A stretch of 15,394 nt of DNA, taken from contig JACRCS010000453.1 in NCBI GenBank assembly GCA_016218905.1, forward strand, positions 1 through 15,394, written 5' to 3'. Below, one piece after another: positions 1-7,434 of this stretch; position 1 is the stretch's first letter; every line of letters begins with the position of its first letter. The notes beneath the pieces were generated by a model. That model searched no databases. It saw nothing but the letters and a program-made list of their open reading frames with translations, and was not told the origin of the DNA. Made by a program: the position numbers and the translations under genes. This stretch comes from Deltaproteobacteria bacterium. GTDB lineage: Bacteria; Desulfobacterota_C; Deferrisomatia; Deferrisomatales; JACRMM01.

Positions 1-1
1 C

Positions 2-397
2 AGCATGGTCTGGCGCAAGACCATCATGAACGCGTGCATGAACCCGGTCTGCGCGGTCACGGGCATGACCATGGCGCAGGCCATCGGCGACCCGATCGTC
101 TTCGGTCTCATCGACGCGCTGATCAAGGAGGGGATCGCCGTCGCCCGCGCCAACGAGATTTCCCTCGGGTGGGAGTACTACCCCTATTGCATGCAGTATC
201 TGAAGACGGCGGGTCACCACAAGCCGTCGATGCTGCTGGATGTCGAGGCCCGGCGGCGGACCGAGGTGGACTTCATCAACGGAAAGATCGTCGACTACGG
301 CGAGCAGGCCGGGATCCCGACGCCCTACAACCGCACGCTCCGGGGCCTCGTGAAGGGGCTCGAAGCCACCACGGCGGGCCAGGCGGTCCGGACCTGA
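2..397 (+). CDS. panE: Ketopantoate reductase (2-dehydropantoate 2-reductase), 3' part
   Basis: Partial gene; the N-terminal NADPH-binding domain lies left of the window, and the reading frame is open to the edge. The visible 130 or so residues are the helical C-terminal domain of the PanE/ApbA family, which reduces ketopantoate to pantoate for pantothenate and CoA synthesis. Counting from the Met at position 5, K5, N9 and N13 have the spacing of the E. coli PanE catalytic Lys176, Asn180 and Asn184. S75, D79 and E87 (in the motif RRRTEVDFING) match Ser244, Asp248 and Glu256. The tail with TPYNRTL is also typical. The active-site set in this half looks complete. The family includes reductases of other 2-ketoacids, so the exact substrate is inferred. 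The next gene begins 7 nt after the stop. Confidence 0.85.
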   Translation, partial: SMVWRKTIMNACMNPVCAVTGMTMAQAIGDPIVFGLIDALIKEGIAVARANEISLGWEYYPYCMQYLKTAGHHKPSMLLDVEARRRTEVDFINGKIVDYGEQAGIPTPYNRTLRGLVKGLEATTAGQAVRT

Positions 398-404
398 GGG
401 GCCG

Positions 405-1541
405 TTGGCCCCGCCCGTGCTCTTCGCCGTCCGGGGCGGGGTGGGCTTCGCGCGCCTCAACCGGCCCGAGGCCCTCAACGCACTGACCGTCTCCGCCGTC
501 CGGAGCCTCGCCCGGATGCTCTCGGCGTGGGAGCAAGACCCCGCCGTCCGGGCTGTCGTGCTGGAGGGGGCGGGCGAGCAGGCCTTCTGCGCCGGAGGCG
601 ACGTCCGAAGCCTCTACGAAGCGGGCCTGCGGGGCGACTTCGCGTCGGCCGAGCGGTTCTTCCGCGAAGAGTACCGCCTGGACCTCCTCGTCGCCCGGTA
701 TCCCAAACCCGTGGCCGCGGTCCTCGGCGGGGTCGTCATGGGCGGCGGCGTGGGACTGACGATCCACTGCCCCTACCGGATCGTGACGGAGCACACCCGC
801 TGGGCGATGCCGGAGACCGGCATCGGTTTCTTCCCTGACGTGGGCTCGAGCTACTTCCTTCCGCGCCTGCCGGGACGGCTCGGCCTCTACCTGGCGCTCA
901 CCGGCGCCCGCCTCGGCCCGGCCGAGCTCGTCGGGAGCGGTCTCGCCACCCACTACGTGCCGGCCGAGAGGCTGCCGCGCTGGAGGAGCTCGCTCGAGCC
1001 CGAGTGCTTCGACGCCTCTCTCGCGGCGGTCTCCGAGGCGCCGCCCGACGAGCTCCGGCGGTCCCTCTCGGCCGAGCTGGAGGAGTGCTTCTCGGCGCCT
1101 TCGCTCTCGGCCGTCCTCGCTTTCCTGGGCCGCTCCCGGAGGCCCGCGGTGCAGAGTATTCTGCGGGAGCTCCGCGAAAAATCGCCGACAAGCCTGCGCG
1201 TGACCTTCCGCCAGCTCACCGGCCGGGCGGTCGGGCGCCTGGAGGACGCCTTCCGGCTGGAGTACCGGCTGAGCCGGCGCTTCCTCCGGGGCCACGACTT
1301 CTACGAAGGGGTCCGTTCGGTGCTCGTCGAGAAGGACCGCCGCCCGGCGTGGCGGCCGGCCCGCCTCGAGGAGGTCTCCGAAGAGCAGGTGGAGGCCCAC
1401 TTCGAGCCGCTCGAAGACGGCAGTCCGGACCTGCGCCTCTCGAATCGACGACGGACAACTCACGACGCTATTAAGGCTTCCGCCCTCCCGGCCGATCCGA
1501 TGCGGGTCCAACCCAGCGTTTCACGGAGGAGAGCGAAATGA
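405..1541 (+). CDS. 3-hydroxyisobutyryl-CoA hydrolase-like (crotonase superfamily)
   Basis: 378-residue crotonase-fold protein. AFCAGGDVRSLY (about 60-71) and VMGGGVGL (111-118) form the oxyanion-hole and CoA-binding region. MPETGIGFFPDVGSSYFLPR (135-154) is the hallmark of 3-hydroxyisobutyryl-CoA hydrolases, with candidate catalytic E137 and D145. The segment FFREEYRLDLLVARYPKP is also family-typical. In valine degradation this cytosolic enzyme releases 3-hydroxyisobutyrate from its CoA ester; some relatives act on other short hydroxyacyl-CoA esters. The start is uncertain: TTG at 405 has a GAGGGG only 3 nt upstream, and the in-frame GTG at 417 lies 15 nt from it. The stop overlaps the cheV start (ATGA). 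The last 35 or so residues have no family-like character and look like read-through of a former intergenic stretch. No other valine-degradation genes are nearby. Confidence 0.84.
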   Translation: MAPPVLFAVRGGVGFARLNRPEALNALTVSAVRSLARMLSAWEQDPAVRAVVLEGAGEQAFCAGGDVRSLYEAGLRGDFASAERFFREEYRLDLLVARYPKPVAAVLGGVVMGGGVGLTIHCPYRIVTEHTRWAMPETGIGFFPDVGSSYFLPRLPGRLGLYLALTGARLGPAELVGSGLATHYVPAERLPRWRSSLEPECFDASLAAVSEAPPDELRRSLSAELEECFSAPSLSAVLAFLGRSRRPAVQSILRELREKSPTSLRVTFRQLTGRAVGRLEDAFRLEYRLSRRFLRGHDFYEGVRSVLVEKDRRPAWRPARLEEVSEEQVEAHFEPLEDGSPDLRLSNRRRTTHDAIKASALPADPMRVQPSVSRRRAK

Positions 1542-2440
1542 CGGAAGCGGCGGGCGTTCTCACGGAGGCCGGTACCAACGAGCTGGAGGTCGTGGAGTTC
1601 TACGTCGACGATCACCCCTACGCCATCAACGTCGCGAAGGTGCGAGAGATCGTCCGGCCTCAGAAGATCATGTCCGTTCCGGAGTCCCACCCGTGCATGG
1701 CCGGGCTCTTCCGGAACCGCGACCTTGTGCTCCCCCTCGTCGACCTCGGGAAGTGGCTCGGTGCCTCCTCGAGCCCCGATGCGGCCCAGGCGAAGGTCAT
1801 CGTGACGGAGTTCAACTCGACGAAGGTCGGTTTCCTGGTTCATCGGGTCAGCCGAATCCACCGAATCTCCTGGACCGCTCTCGAGACGCCTCCCGAGGGG
1901 AGCATGATCGAGAGCAGCACGGCGCTCGGCTACCTGCGCCTGTCGGGCGGGAGTGAGGGCGAGCGCATCGTCTTCCTCCTCGACTTCGAGGGGATCGTGT
2001 CGGAGCTGGAGCCCAAGAAGGCGTGCGGCGACGCGGGACCCGATCCCAGGGCCGAGCTCCGCAGCGGCAGACGAATCCTGCTCGCGGAGGACAGCGCGCT
2101 CATCCGGAAAACGACGCGGAAGAAGCTGGAGGCCGCCGGCCTGACCGTCACCGAGGCGACCAACGGAGAGGATGCGTGGGCGTGCCTGGAGGCCGGCTCT
2201 CCCATCGATCTCGTCGTCTCCGACATCGAGATGCCGCGAATGGACGGGCACCACCTGACGAAGCGGATCAAGCAGGACCCGAGGTTCCGAGAGCTGCCCG
2301 TGATCCTCTACTCCTCCATGATCTACGAAGAAGTGCGGCGCAAAGGGGAGGCGTTGGGAGCCGAGGCCCAGGTCTGCAAGCCCGACCTCAACGGCCTCGT
2401 GGCCGCTCTGGACTCGGTCCTCTTCGGGTGTAGCGCTTAG
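1538..2440 (+). CDS. cheV: Chemotaxis coupling/response-regulator protein CheV
   Basis: 300 residues in two domains. Residues 14-158 are a CheW-like domain, which links chemoreceptors to the kinase CheA (VEFYVDDHPYAINVAKVREI and later LPLVDLGKWLG). Residues 178-298 are a receiver domain: acidic pair E184/D185 in ILLAEDSALIRK, phospho-acceptor D229 in VVSDIEMPRMDG, S259/S260 and the conserved K281 (CKPDL). CheV acts at the cytoplasmic receptor arrays and tunes coupling according to its phosphorylation. The start is ATG 1538 behind a GGAGGAG, overlapping the previous stop by 4 nt. No cheA, methyltransferase or receptor gene is in the window, so its partners must be elsewhere. The CheW-REC order and length are normal for CheV. 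Confidence 0.93.
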   Translation: MTEAAGVLTEAGTNELEVVEFYVDDHPYAINVAKVREIVRPQKIMSVPESHPCMAGLFRNRDLVLPLVDLGKWLGASSSPDAAQAKVIVTEFNSTKVGFLVHRVSRIHRISWTALETPPEGSMIESSTALGYLRLSGGSEGERIVFLLDFEGIVSELEPKKACGDAGPDPRAELRSGRRILLAEDSALIRKTTRKKLEAAGLTVTEATNGEDAWACLEAGSPIDLVVSDIEMPRMDGHHLTKRIKQDPRFRELPVILYSSMIYEEVRRKGEALGAEAQVCKPDLNGLVAALDSVLFGCSA

Positions 2441-2524
2441 GGATCAGGTGTTAGCTATTAGCGGTTAGGAGACCGGAACTTCCAAGAGCTAACGGCCAAC
2501 GCCTACGGCTCGCTCGGGCGCGCC
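2441..2524. repeat. TTAGC-type short repeats with inverted copy, intergenic
   Basis: The cheV-downstream gap holds near-tandem copies of TTAGC/TTAG at about 2451-2468 (TTAGC, TATTAGC, GGTTAG). GTTAGC at 2450-2455 is the exact reverse complement of GCTAAC at 2488-2493, which is followed by related CCAACGCCTA. The stretch is clearly less GC-rich than its surroundings and has no coding potential. It could be one unit of a dispersed intergenic repeat family, or a weak hairpin ending the cheV transcript. I cannot tell which from one copy. Confidence 0.4.
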
Positions 2525-2554
2525 TTGACAAGCCTTGGAGCGGGTCCGTAAGAT
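2525..2554 (+). promoter_or_regulatory. Sigma70-like promoter
   Basis: A perfect -35 box TTGACA (2525-2530), an 18-nt spacer and the -10 box TAAGAT (2549-2554) predict a start near 2561. That is just upstream of a GAGGAGG ribosome site (2568-2574) and the ATG at 2579. It would drive the membrane-protein gene and possibly sdhAB beyond it. It is the best promoter match I see in the window. Confidence 0.6.
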
Positions 2555-2578
2555 TCTCGCTTCCCCCGAGGAGGCGAG

Positions 2579-3127
2579 ATGGAACGCGAAGAACACCCGG
2601 AGCTCGAGCCGAAAGAGGCCCCTGCCGGCCCTGGAGGAGCCGCTTCGGCGGCGGAGACGCCCGCCGAGCCGGCCGTCGTCGAGGGCCCTTCCCCGGCGGG
2701 CGAGCCCGTTGCGCCGCCTCTCCTCGACGGACCGTCGCCCGAAGGAGCAGCCGTCGAGCCGGAGGGCGAGCCCTCCGCCCCGGCTTCGGAGGAACGGCCG
2801 GCCCAGGCGGCGAAACGGGACTCGTTCCTCGCCGAACGCAACTGGCTCCCCCTGGCAGCGCTCGCCGCGTTCGTCCTGGTCCTCATCATCGGAGCCGCGG
2901 CGCTCTGGCAGACCCGGAGCGAGCTCGCCGCTACCCGCTCCGAGCTCGCCGGCCTGAAGGCGAGCGCCCGTCGGACCGAGCTCCTGCTGGCCCGCTCGGG
3001 CGTCGTCCGGGCCAGAGCCGACCTTGAAGGGGTGAGAGAGCTCCTCCCGGCCGACCTTTCCGCCGAAGTCGAGCGAGCCGATGGGATCCTGGCGGGCGTC
3101 GCCGACCGGCTGAAGCCGTCCCGGTGA
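2579..3127 (+). CDS. Pro/Glu-rich single-pass membrane protein, unknown function
   Basis: 182 residues, family not recognised. Residues 1-80 are low-complexity and rich in Pro, Glu and Ala, probably disordered. A single hydrophobic segment spans about 89-110 (PLAALAAFVLVLIIGAAALW). It is followed by an Arg/Glu/Leu-rich helical tail (111-180) that is probably a short coiled coil. There is no Cys and no signal-peptide cleavage site. The start is ATG 2579, 4 nt after GAGGAGG and behind a good promoter. Its position ahead of sdhA might suggest a membrane anchor, but it has one membrane segment and no heme-ligand pattern, so it does not look like SdhC. Function is unknown. Confidence 0.7.
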   Translation: MEREEHPELEPKEAPAGPGGAASAAETPAEPAVVEGPSPAGEPVAPPLLDGPSPEGAAVEPEGEPSAPASEERPAQAAKRDSFLAERNWLPLAALAAFVLVLIIGAAALWQTRSELAATRSELAGLKASARRTELLLARSGVVRARADLEGVRELLPADLSAEVERADGILAGVADRLKPSR

Positions 3128-3181
3128 GCGCCGGCCGGGGAAGACGCCCGAGGCTCGCCGCTCTCTGATCGATCCGGTCCG

Positions 3182-4915
3182 GTGCGCACCGCGAACATCC
3201 TCGTGATCGGCGGCGGTCTCGCCGGCCAGATGGCTGCGCTCGCGGCCGCCGAGCAGAACTGCCGCGTCGACGTGCTGAGCCTCGTCCCGCTGCGGCGGTC
3301 CCATTCCGTCTGCGCGCAGGGCGGCATCAACGCGGCGGCCAATCCCAAGGCCCAGGGGGACGGTCCCTGGGTCCACTTCGAGGACACGATCCGCGGCGGG
3401 GACTACCTGGCCAACCAGGGCCCGGTGAAGCGGATGTGCGAAGCCGCTCCGGGCATCGTGCGGCTCCTCGACCGAATGGGTGCGGCCTTCCATCGAACGC
3501 CCGAGGGTTTCCTCGACTTCCGGCTCTTCGACGGCTCGAAGCACCGGCGAACCGCGTACGCGGGCGCTACCACCGGACAGCAGATTCTCTACGCCCTCGA
3601 CGAGCAGGTCCGGCGTTACGAAGCGGCCGGCATGATCCGCAAGTTCGAGGGGTGGGAGTTCCTCTCCGCGGCCTTGGACGGGAACGGCTCCTGCCGCGGC
3701 GCGGTCGCCGTGGACCTCGCGAGCGGCGAAGTGCGCGCCTTCCCCGCCGGCGCGGTCGTGGTCGCGACCGGCGGTCTCGGGGCGCTCTTCGGCCGCTCCA
3801 CCAACTCGCTCCTGAACACGGGCGCGGCCGCGGGCGCCCTCTACGGCCAGGGCGCGATCTACGCCAACGGGGAATTCATCCAGGTCCACCCGACCGCCAT
3901 CCCCGGGCCGGACAAGATGCGGCTCATAAGCGGCTCGGCCCTGGCCGAGGGGGCTCGGATCTGGGTCCCCCGGAACGGCAAACGCTGGTACTTCCTGGAG
4001 GAGAAGTTCCCGGCCTACGGGAACCTGGTGGCCCGTGACCTCGCCGTGCGCGAGATCCACGACGTCTGCTGCCGCCAGGGGCTCGGCGTCGGCGGAGAGC
4101 TGAAGGTCTATCTGGACCTGACGGAGCTTCCGAAGGACGTGCTCGAGGTGAAGCTCGCCGGTCTCGTCCAGCTCTACCGGAGGTTCATGCGCGAAGATCC
4201 GGCCGTCGTCCCCATGAAGGTCTCCCCGGCCGTCCACTACTCGATGGGCGGGCTGTGGATCGACCCGCAGCAGATGACCTCCATCCCGGGGCTCTTCGCG
4301 GCCGGCGAGTGCGAGTACCAGTACCACGGCGCCAACCGGCTCGGCGGGAACAGCCTGCTCTCCTGCCTCCACGGCGGGATGGTGGCGGGCCGGAGCGCCG
4401 GCGCCTGGGCCGACGGCGCCCACGGGGACGCGGGGGCGGGGCTGCAGGCGGAGGTCGTCCGGCAGGAGGCGTGGCTCGGCTCCGTCGCCTCCATGCAGGG
4501 GCGCGAGAACCCGTTCCGGCTGCACGAGGAGCTGGGTCGCGCGATGACCGAGCAGGTTACGGTCGTCCGGACGAACGCCGGGCTTGACGCGGCCCTCGAA
4601 AAGATCCAGGAGCTCAAGGAGCGGTGGGACGATATCGCGGTCTGCGACCCGGCGAAGGGGACGAACCAGTCGGCGTCCTTCGTGCGCCAACTCCACCACA
4701 TGCTCGAACTCGCGCACGTGATCGCCCTGGGCGCCCGACTGCGCGAGGAGAGCCGGGGCTCCCACTATAAGGTCGACTTTCCGGAGAGGGACGACCGCTT
4801 CCTGAAGACGACGCTCGCGCGCTTCACGCCCGACGGGCCGCGGATCGAGTACGGGGAGGTCGACCTCCAGTTCCTCGCCCCCCGCCCCAGGACCGACGAG
4901 GAGGCAGGCCCGTGA
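3182..4915 (+). CDS. sdhA: Succinate dehydrogenase/fumarate reductase flavoprotein subunit
   Basis: 577-residue flavoprotein that interconverts succinate and fumarate at a covalently bound FAD. The FAD-binding start is ILVIGGGLAG (6-15). H41 in RRSHSVCAQGGI is the expected FAD-linking His. Substrate residues are present: H236 (HPTAIPG), R285 (LVARD, the catalytic Arg), H352 (HYSMGG) and R386 (GANRLGGNSL). The motif usually reading SESARGEGGR is here SGSALAEGAR (250-259), so the Glu and Arg of the usual proton relay are Gly251 and Leu254; only the later Glu (E256) is kept. The changes are scattered, not a frameshift. Start GTG 3182 precedes the dinucleotide-binding motif closely; I see no clear Shine-Dalgarno. 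The stop overlaps sdhB. The sequence resembles non-enterobacterial SdhA types. No cytochrome b (sdhC) gene is adjacent. Confidence 0.88.
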   Translation: MRTANILVIGGGLAGQMAALAAAEQNCRVDVLSLVPLRRSHSVCAQGGINAAANPKAQGDGPWVHFEDTIRGGDYLANQGPVKRMCEAAPGIVRLLDRMGAAFHRTPEGFLDFRLFDGSKHRRTAYAGATTGQQILYALDEQVRRYEAAGMIRKFEGWEFLSAALDGNGSCRGAVAVDLASGEVRAFPAGAVVVATGGLGALFGRSTNSLLNTGAAAGALYGQGAIYANGEFIQVHPTAIPGPDKMRLISGSALAEGARIWVPRNGKRWYFLEEKFPAYGNLVARDLAVREIHDVCCRQGLGVGGELKVYLDLTELPKDVLEVKLAGLVQLYRRFMREDPAVVPMKVSPAVHYSMGGLWIDPQQMTSIPGLFAAGECEYQYHGANRLGGNSLLSCLHGGMVAGRSAGAWADGAHGDAGAGLQAEVVRQEAWLGSVASMQGRENPFRLHEELGRAMTEQVTVVRTNAGLDAALEKIQELKERWDDIAVCDPAKGTNQSASFVRQLHHMLELAHVIALGARLREESRGSHYKVDFPERDDRFLKTTLARFTPDGPRIEYGEVDLQFLAPRPRTDEEAGP

Positions 4916-5667
4916 CGAGCCCGACGGCGGAGATCCGGCTGGAAGTGCGGCGGCAGGACGGCCCGGGCGCGAGAGCGCGCTGGGAGGAGTTTCTCGTCCC
5001 CGGCACTCCGGGAATGAACGTGATCTCGTGCCTGCGGTGGATCCAGGCGAATCCGGTCGACTCGGGCGGCCGTCCGACGACGCCTGTCGCCTGGGACTGC
5101 AACTGCTTGGAGGAGGTCTGCGGGGCCTGCTCGATGCTCATCAACGGGCGCGCGCGCCAGGCCTGCACCGCTCTCGTCGACGAGCTCCAGCAGCCCGTCC
5201 GGCTCGAACCCCTCTCCAAGTTCCCGCTCGTCCGTGTTCTCGTCGTCGACCGTGCAGTGCTCTTCGAGCACCTGAAGAGGATCCTCGGCTGGATCTCCAT
5301 CGACGGGCTCCACGATGTGGGGCCGGGGCCGCGGGTGCCGGAGAAGCAGCGCCGTTTCGGCTACCGGCTGAGCGGCTGCATGACGTGCGGCTCGTGCGTC
5401 GAGGCGTGCCCCCAGGTGAGCGCTCGGACGAGGTTCATGGGCCCGGCGGCTTTGGCCCAGGCGGTCTACTTCAACCTCTCGCCTCTCGGCAGGATCGACG
5501 CGGAGGAGAGGCTCGAGGCGGTGATGGGCGAGGGCGGGATCTCCCAGTGCGCCAACGCCCAGAACTGCGACAACGCCTGCCCCCGCGGCGTTCCGTTGAC
5601 GACCGCCATCGCGCGGTTGAATCGTGCCACCTCCTGGCACCTGGTGCGGGAGTGGCTGGCCCGGTAG
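4912..5667 (+). CDS. sdhB: Succinate dehydrogenase/fumarate reductase iron-sulfur subunit
   Basis: 251 residues, normal length. It carries electrons from the SdhA flavin to the membrane quinone site. The N-terminal [2Fe-2S] ferredoxin domain has C65, C70, C73 and C85. The C-terminal domain has C156, C159, C162 and C166-Pro (CMTCGSCVEACP), then C213, C219 and C223-Pro (CANAQNCDNACP). By analogy with E. coli SdhB, C156/C159/C162/C223 bind [4Fe-4S] and C166/C213/C219 bind [3Fe-4S], so all three clusters appear intact. The start is a GTG overlapping the sdhA stop (GTGA), which implies translational coupling. The intact clusters argue that the complex is functional despite the unusual SdhA motif. 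The membrane subunit must be encoded elsewhere, or is something unrecognised. Confidence 0.95.
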   Translation: MTSPTAEIRLEVRRQDGPGARARWEEFLVPGTPGMNVISCLRWIQANPVDSGGRPTTPVAWDCNCLEEVCGACSMLINGRARQACTALVDELQQPVRLEPLSKFPLVRVLVVDRAVLFEHLKRILGWISIDGLHDVGPGPRVPEKQRRFGYRLSGCMTCGSCVEACPQVSARTRFMGPAALAQAVYFNLSPLGRIDAEERLEAVMGEGGISQCANAQNCDNACPRGVPLTTAIARLNRATSWHLVREWLAR

Positions 5668-5674
5668 GAGCTCC

Positions 5675-6676
5675 ATGATCCGGCGACTCGCACAGCTTCT
5701 CCTCCTCGCGGCGGCACTCGCGGCGGTCGCGTTCGGCGTCCGCCTGGGGCGTTACCTCTACGCGCCCATCCCCGTCGACGCCCCGACCGTTCGGATCCCC
5801 AAGGGCGCGGGGCTCGACCAGGTGGTGCGGATCCTGGCGGAGGTGCGCGTCGCGCCGTGGAAGGCGGGAACGATGTGGGGCTTTCGTCTCCGGGGGCGCC
5901 CCGGGAAGATCAAGGCCGGCGTCTACGCCTTCCGCAAGGGTTACCGCCTCGTCCACGTCCTCCGGGATCTGGAGGAGGGCCGGGTGGATCGCGTGCGCGT
6001 CACCTTCCCGGAGGGCTCCACCGTGCGGGACATGGCGGCGATCCTGCAAGCCGCGGACGTGACCCGCGCGGCCGACTTCACCTCCCTCTGCCTCGATCCC
6101 CGCTCTGCCGCCCGCGCGGGCGTGCCCGGCCCGACGCTGGAGGGCTACCTCTTCCCGGACACTTATCTCTTCGCGCGCGAGCTGCCCGCGCGGGCCGTAG
6201 CGGACGCGCTGGTCCGCCGGTTCCGGCAGGTGACCGGGGAGCTCGTGACGAAGAGCGGAGGGAAGGGCCAGGAGCCCGACCTGCTGCATTGGGTCACCCT
6301 GGCTTCGGTGGTGGAGAAGGAGACGGGCCGACCCGAAGAACGGCCCCTCATTGCCGCGGTCTTCCGAAACCGGCTGGACCGGGATATGCCGCTCCAGAGC
6401 GACCCGACGGTGATCTACGGCATCGCGTCCTTCAACGGAAACCTCACCCGCGCAGACCTGCGGCGCGACTCCCCGTACAACACCTACGTGAGGAAAGGCC
6501 TTCCGCCCGGTCCCATCGCCAATCCGGGCAGGGCGAGCCTCGAGGCCGCGCTCCACCCGGCGCCGGCCGGGTTCCTCTACTTCGTGAGCCGCAACGACGG
6601 CTATCACGCCTTCTCCGTCGACTACGGGGACCACGTCCGGGCAGTCAACCGGTACCAGAGGCGCCCGGCGCGATGA
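5675..6676 (+). CDS. mltG: Endolytic murein transglycosylase MltG
   Basis: 333 residues, YceG/MltG family. It cleaves nascent glycan strands within the chain at the inner membrane and so limits peptidoglycan strand length. There is one N-terminal membrane segment (about 5-27). A LysM-like region around 35-110 contains GKIKAGVYAF and TFPEGSTV. The catalytic domain follows, with LEGYLFPDTY, the catalytic Glu E214 in LASVVEKETG, then QSDPTVIYG, SPYNTY and GLPPGPIANPG. I chose ATG 5675 because TAGGAG lies 4 nt before it and the membrane segment follows at once; an upstream in-frame start at 5624 would fall inside sdhB. The stop overlaps the next start (ATGA). mltG often precedes tmk/holB or ruvX elsewhere, so the sdhB neighbour is probably incidental. 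Confidence 0.95.
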   Translation: MIRRLAQLLLLAAALAAVAFGVRLGRYLYAPIPVDAPTVRIPKGAGLDQVVRILAEVRVAPWKAGTMWGFRLRGRPGKIKAGVYAFRKGYRLVHVLRDLEEGRVDRVRVTFPEGSTVRDMAAILQAADVTRAADFTSLCLDPRSAARAGVPGPTLEGYLFPDTYLFARELPARAVADALVRRFRQVTGELVTKSGGKGQEPDLLHWVTLASVVEKETGRPEERPLIAAVFRNRLDRDMPLQSDPTVIYGIASFNGNLTRADLRRDSPYNTYVRKGLPPGPIANPGRASLEAALHPAPAGFLYFVSRNDGYHAFSVDYGDHVRAVNRYQRRPAR

Positions 6677-7434
6677 GCTCCTGCCGGTTTCGGGCCGCGG
6701 GCGCCGTCGGGCCGCTCCGGGCCGGGGCAGCCGTCTTGGCGGGGCTCCTCCTCCTCTCTCCCGGCGCCGGGCGGGCGGAGCCCATCGATGCGGTAGTCGC
6801 GCGCGTCGGGCGCGACGTGGTGACGCGCAGCGGGGTCCTCCAGGAGGAGCGGATCGGCAGGTGGGACCCGTCGGAGCCGGTGCGCGCCCCTCTCGTTACG
6901 GTCGCCGCGGCGCTCGTCCGGCGCCGGCTCTTCGCGAGTGAAGCCGAAAAGCTGAACCTCGCGCCGACCCCGGCCGAGGTGCTTCGAAGCGTGGACGCCC
7001 TCGCGGTGGCGAGGGGCGACCCGGCAGGGTTCTGGGGCGACATGGCGGCCGTGGGCGTGACGGAGAACGACCTGCGCCGCCGCGCCCGGGAGCTGCTCCT
7101 GATGCGCCGATACCTGGACGTCCGCAAGGGCATGGCCTTCGTCCCGGAGAGGGAGCTTCGGGCGTTCTTGAGGGAGCAGGCCGGGGTGCTCGGTCAGGAG
7201 CCCGCGCCGGAAGTGCAGGACGCCGTCAGGGCCTACCTCACCGAGCGGAAGCACCGGCAGGAGCTGAAGCGCTGGCTGGACCGGCAGGTCGCGGACGGCC
7301 GCGTGCAGCTCCTGGACGGCGCGGGGGAGACCGGGGGCGGCCAGTTGGGGGGAAAAATGCCTGGACAACGTTTTTCGCCTGATGATACCGTGCCCGTTTC
7401 TTTCCTCCTAATGGGACCAGAATGTACGAATTGA
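6673..7434 (+). CDS. Small exported SurA-N-like protein, no PPIase domain
   Basis: 253 residues. There is an N-terminal signal peptide (hydrophobic about 16-29; likely cleavage after GRA at 35). The mature start, EPIDAVVARVGRDVVTRS, resembles the beginning of SurA-type periplasmic chaperones. A helical region follows to about 225, with a pattern like SurA/PpiC N-terminal domains (FWGDMAAVGVTENDLRRRAR). No rotamase domain is present. It is probably a periplasmic chaperone-like protein, but this is a weak-similarity assignment. The start overlaps the mltG stop. The last 28 or so residues run through a less GC-rich segment that also holds a promoter-like sequence for queD, and the stop lies 13 nt inside queD. 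That tail may be a non-conserved extension. Confidence 0.75.
   Translation: MSSCRFRAAGAVGPLRAGAAVLAGLLLLSPGAGRAEPIDAVVARVGRDVVTRSGVLQEERIGRWDPSEPVRAPLVTVAAALVRRRLFASEAEKLNLAPTPAEVLRSVDALAVARGDPAGFWGDMAAVGVTENDLRRRARELLLMRRYLDVRKGMAFVPERELRAFLREQAGVLGQEPAPEVQDAVRAYLTERKHRQELKRWLDRQVADGRVQLLDGAGETGGGQLGGKMPGQRFSPDDTVPVSFLLMGPECTN
7362..7388 (+). promoter_or_regulatory. Candidate promoter for queD-folE2
   Basis: TGGACA (7362-7367), a 15-nt spacer and TGATAC (7383-7388) preceded by TGA, an extended -10 arrangement. It sits in an AT-richer patch inside the 3' end of the SurA-like gene, 34 nt before the queD ATG. The spacer is shorter than the ideal 17 nt, so this is only a candidate. I see no good Shine-Dalgarno for queD. 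Confidence 0.35.

Noticed and set aside
2579..3127. Membrane protein as the SdhC anchor of succinate dehydrogenase
   Set aside because: It has one membrane segment and no conserved His heme ligands, whereas SdhC of the b558 type has about five helices.
2489..4765. 758-codon open frame on the - strand
   Set aside because: It is antisense to sdhA and the membrane-protein gene, low in complexity and matches no family; long antisense frames are expected in GC-rich coding DNA.
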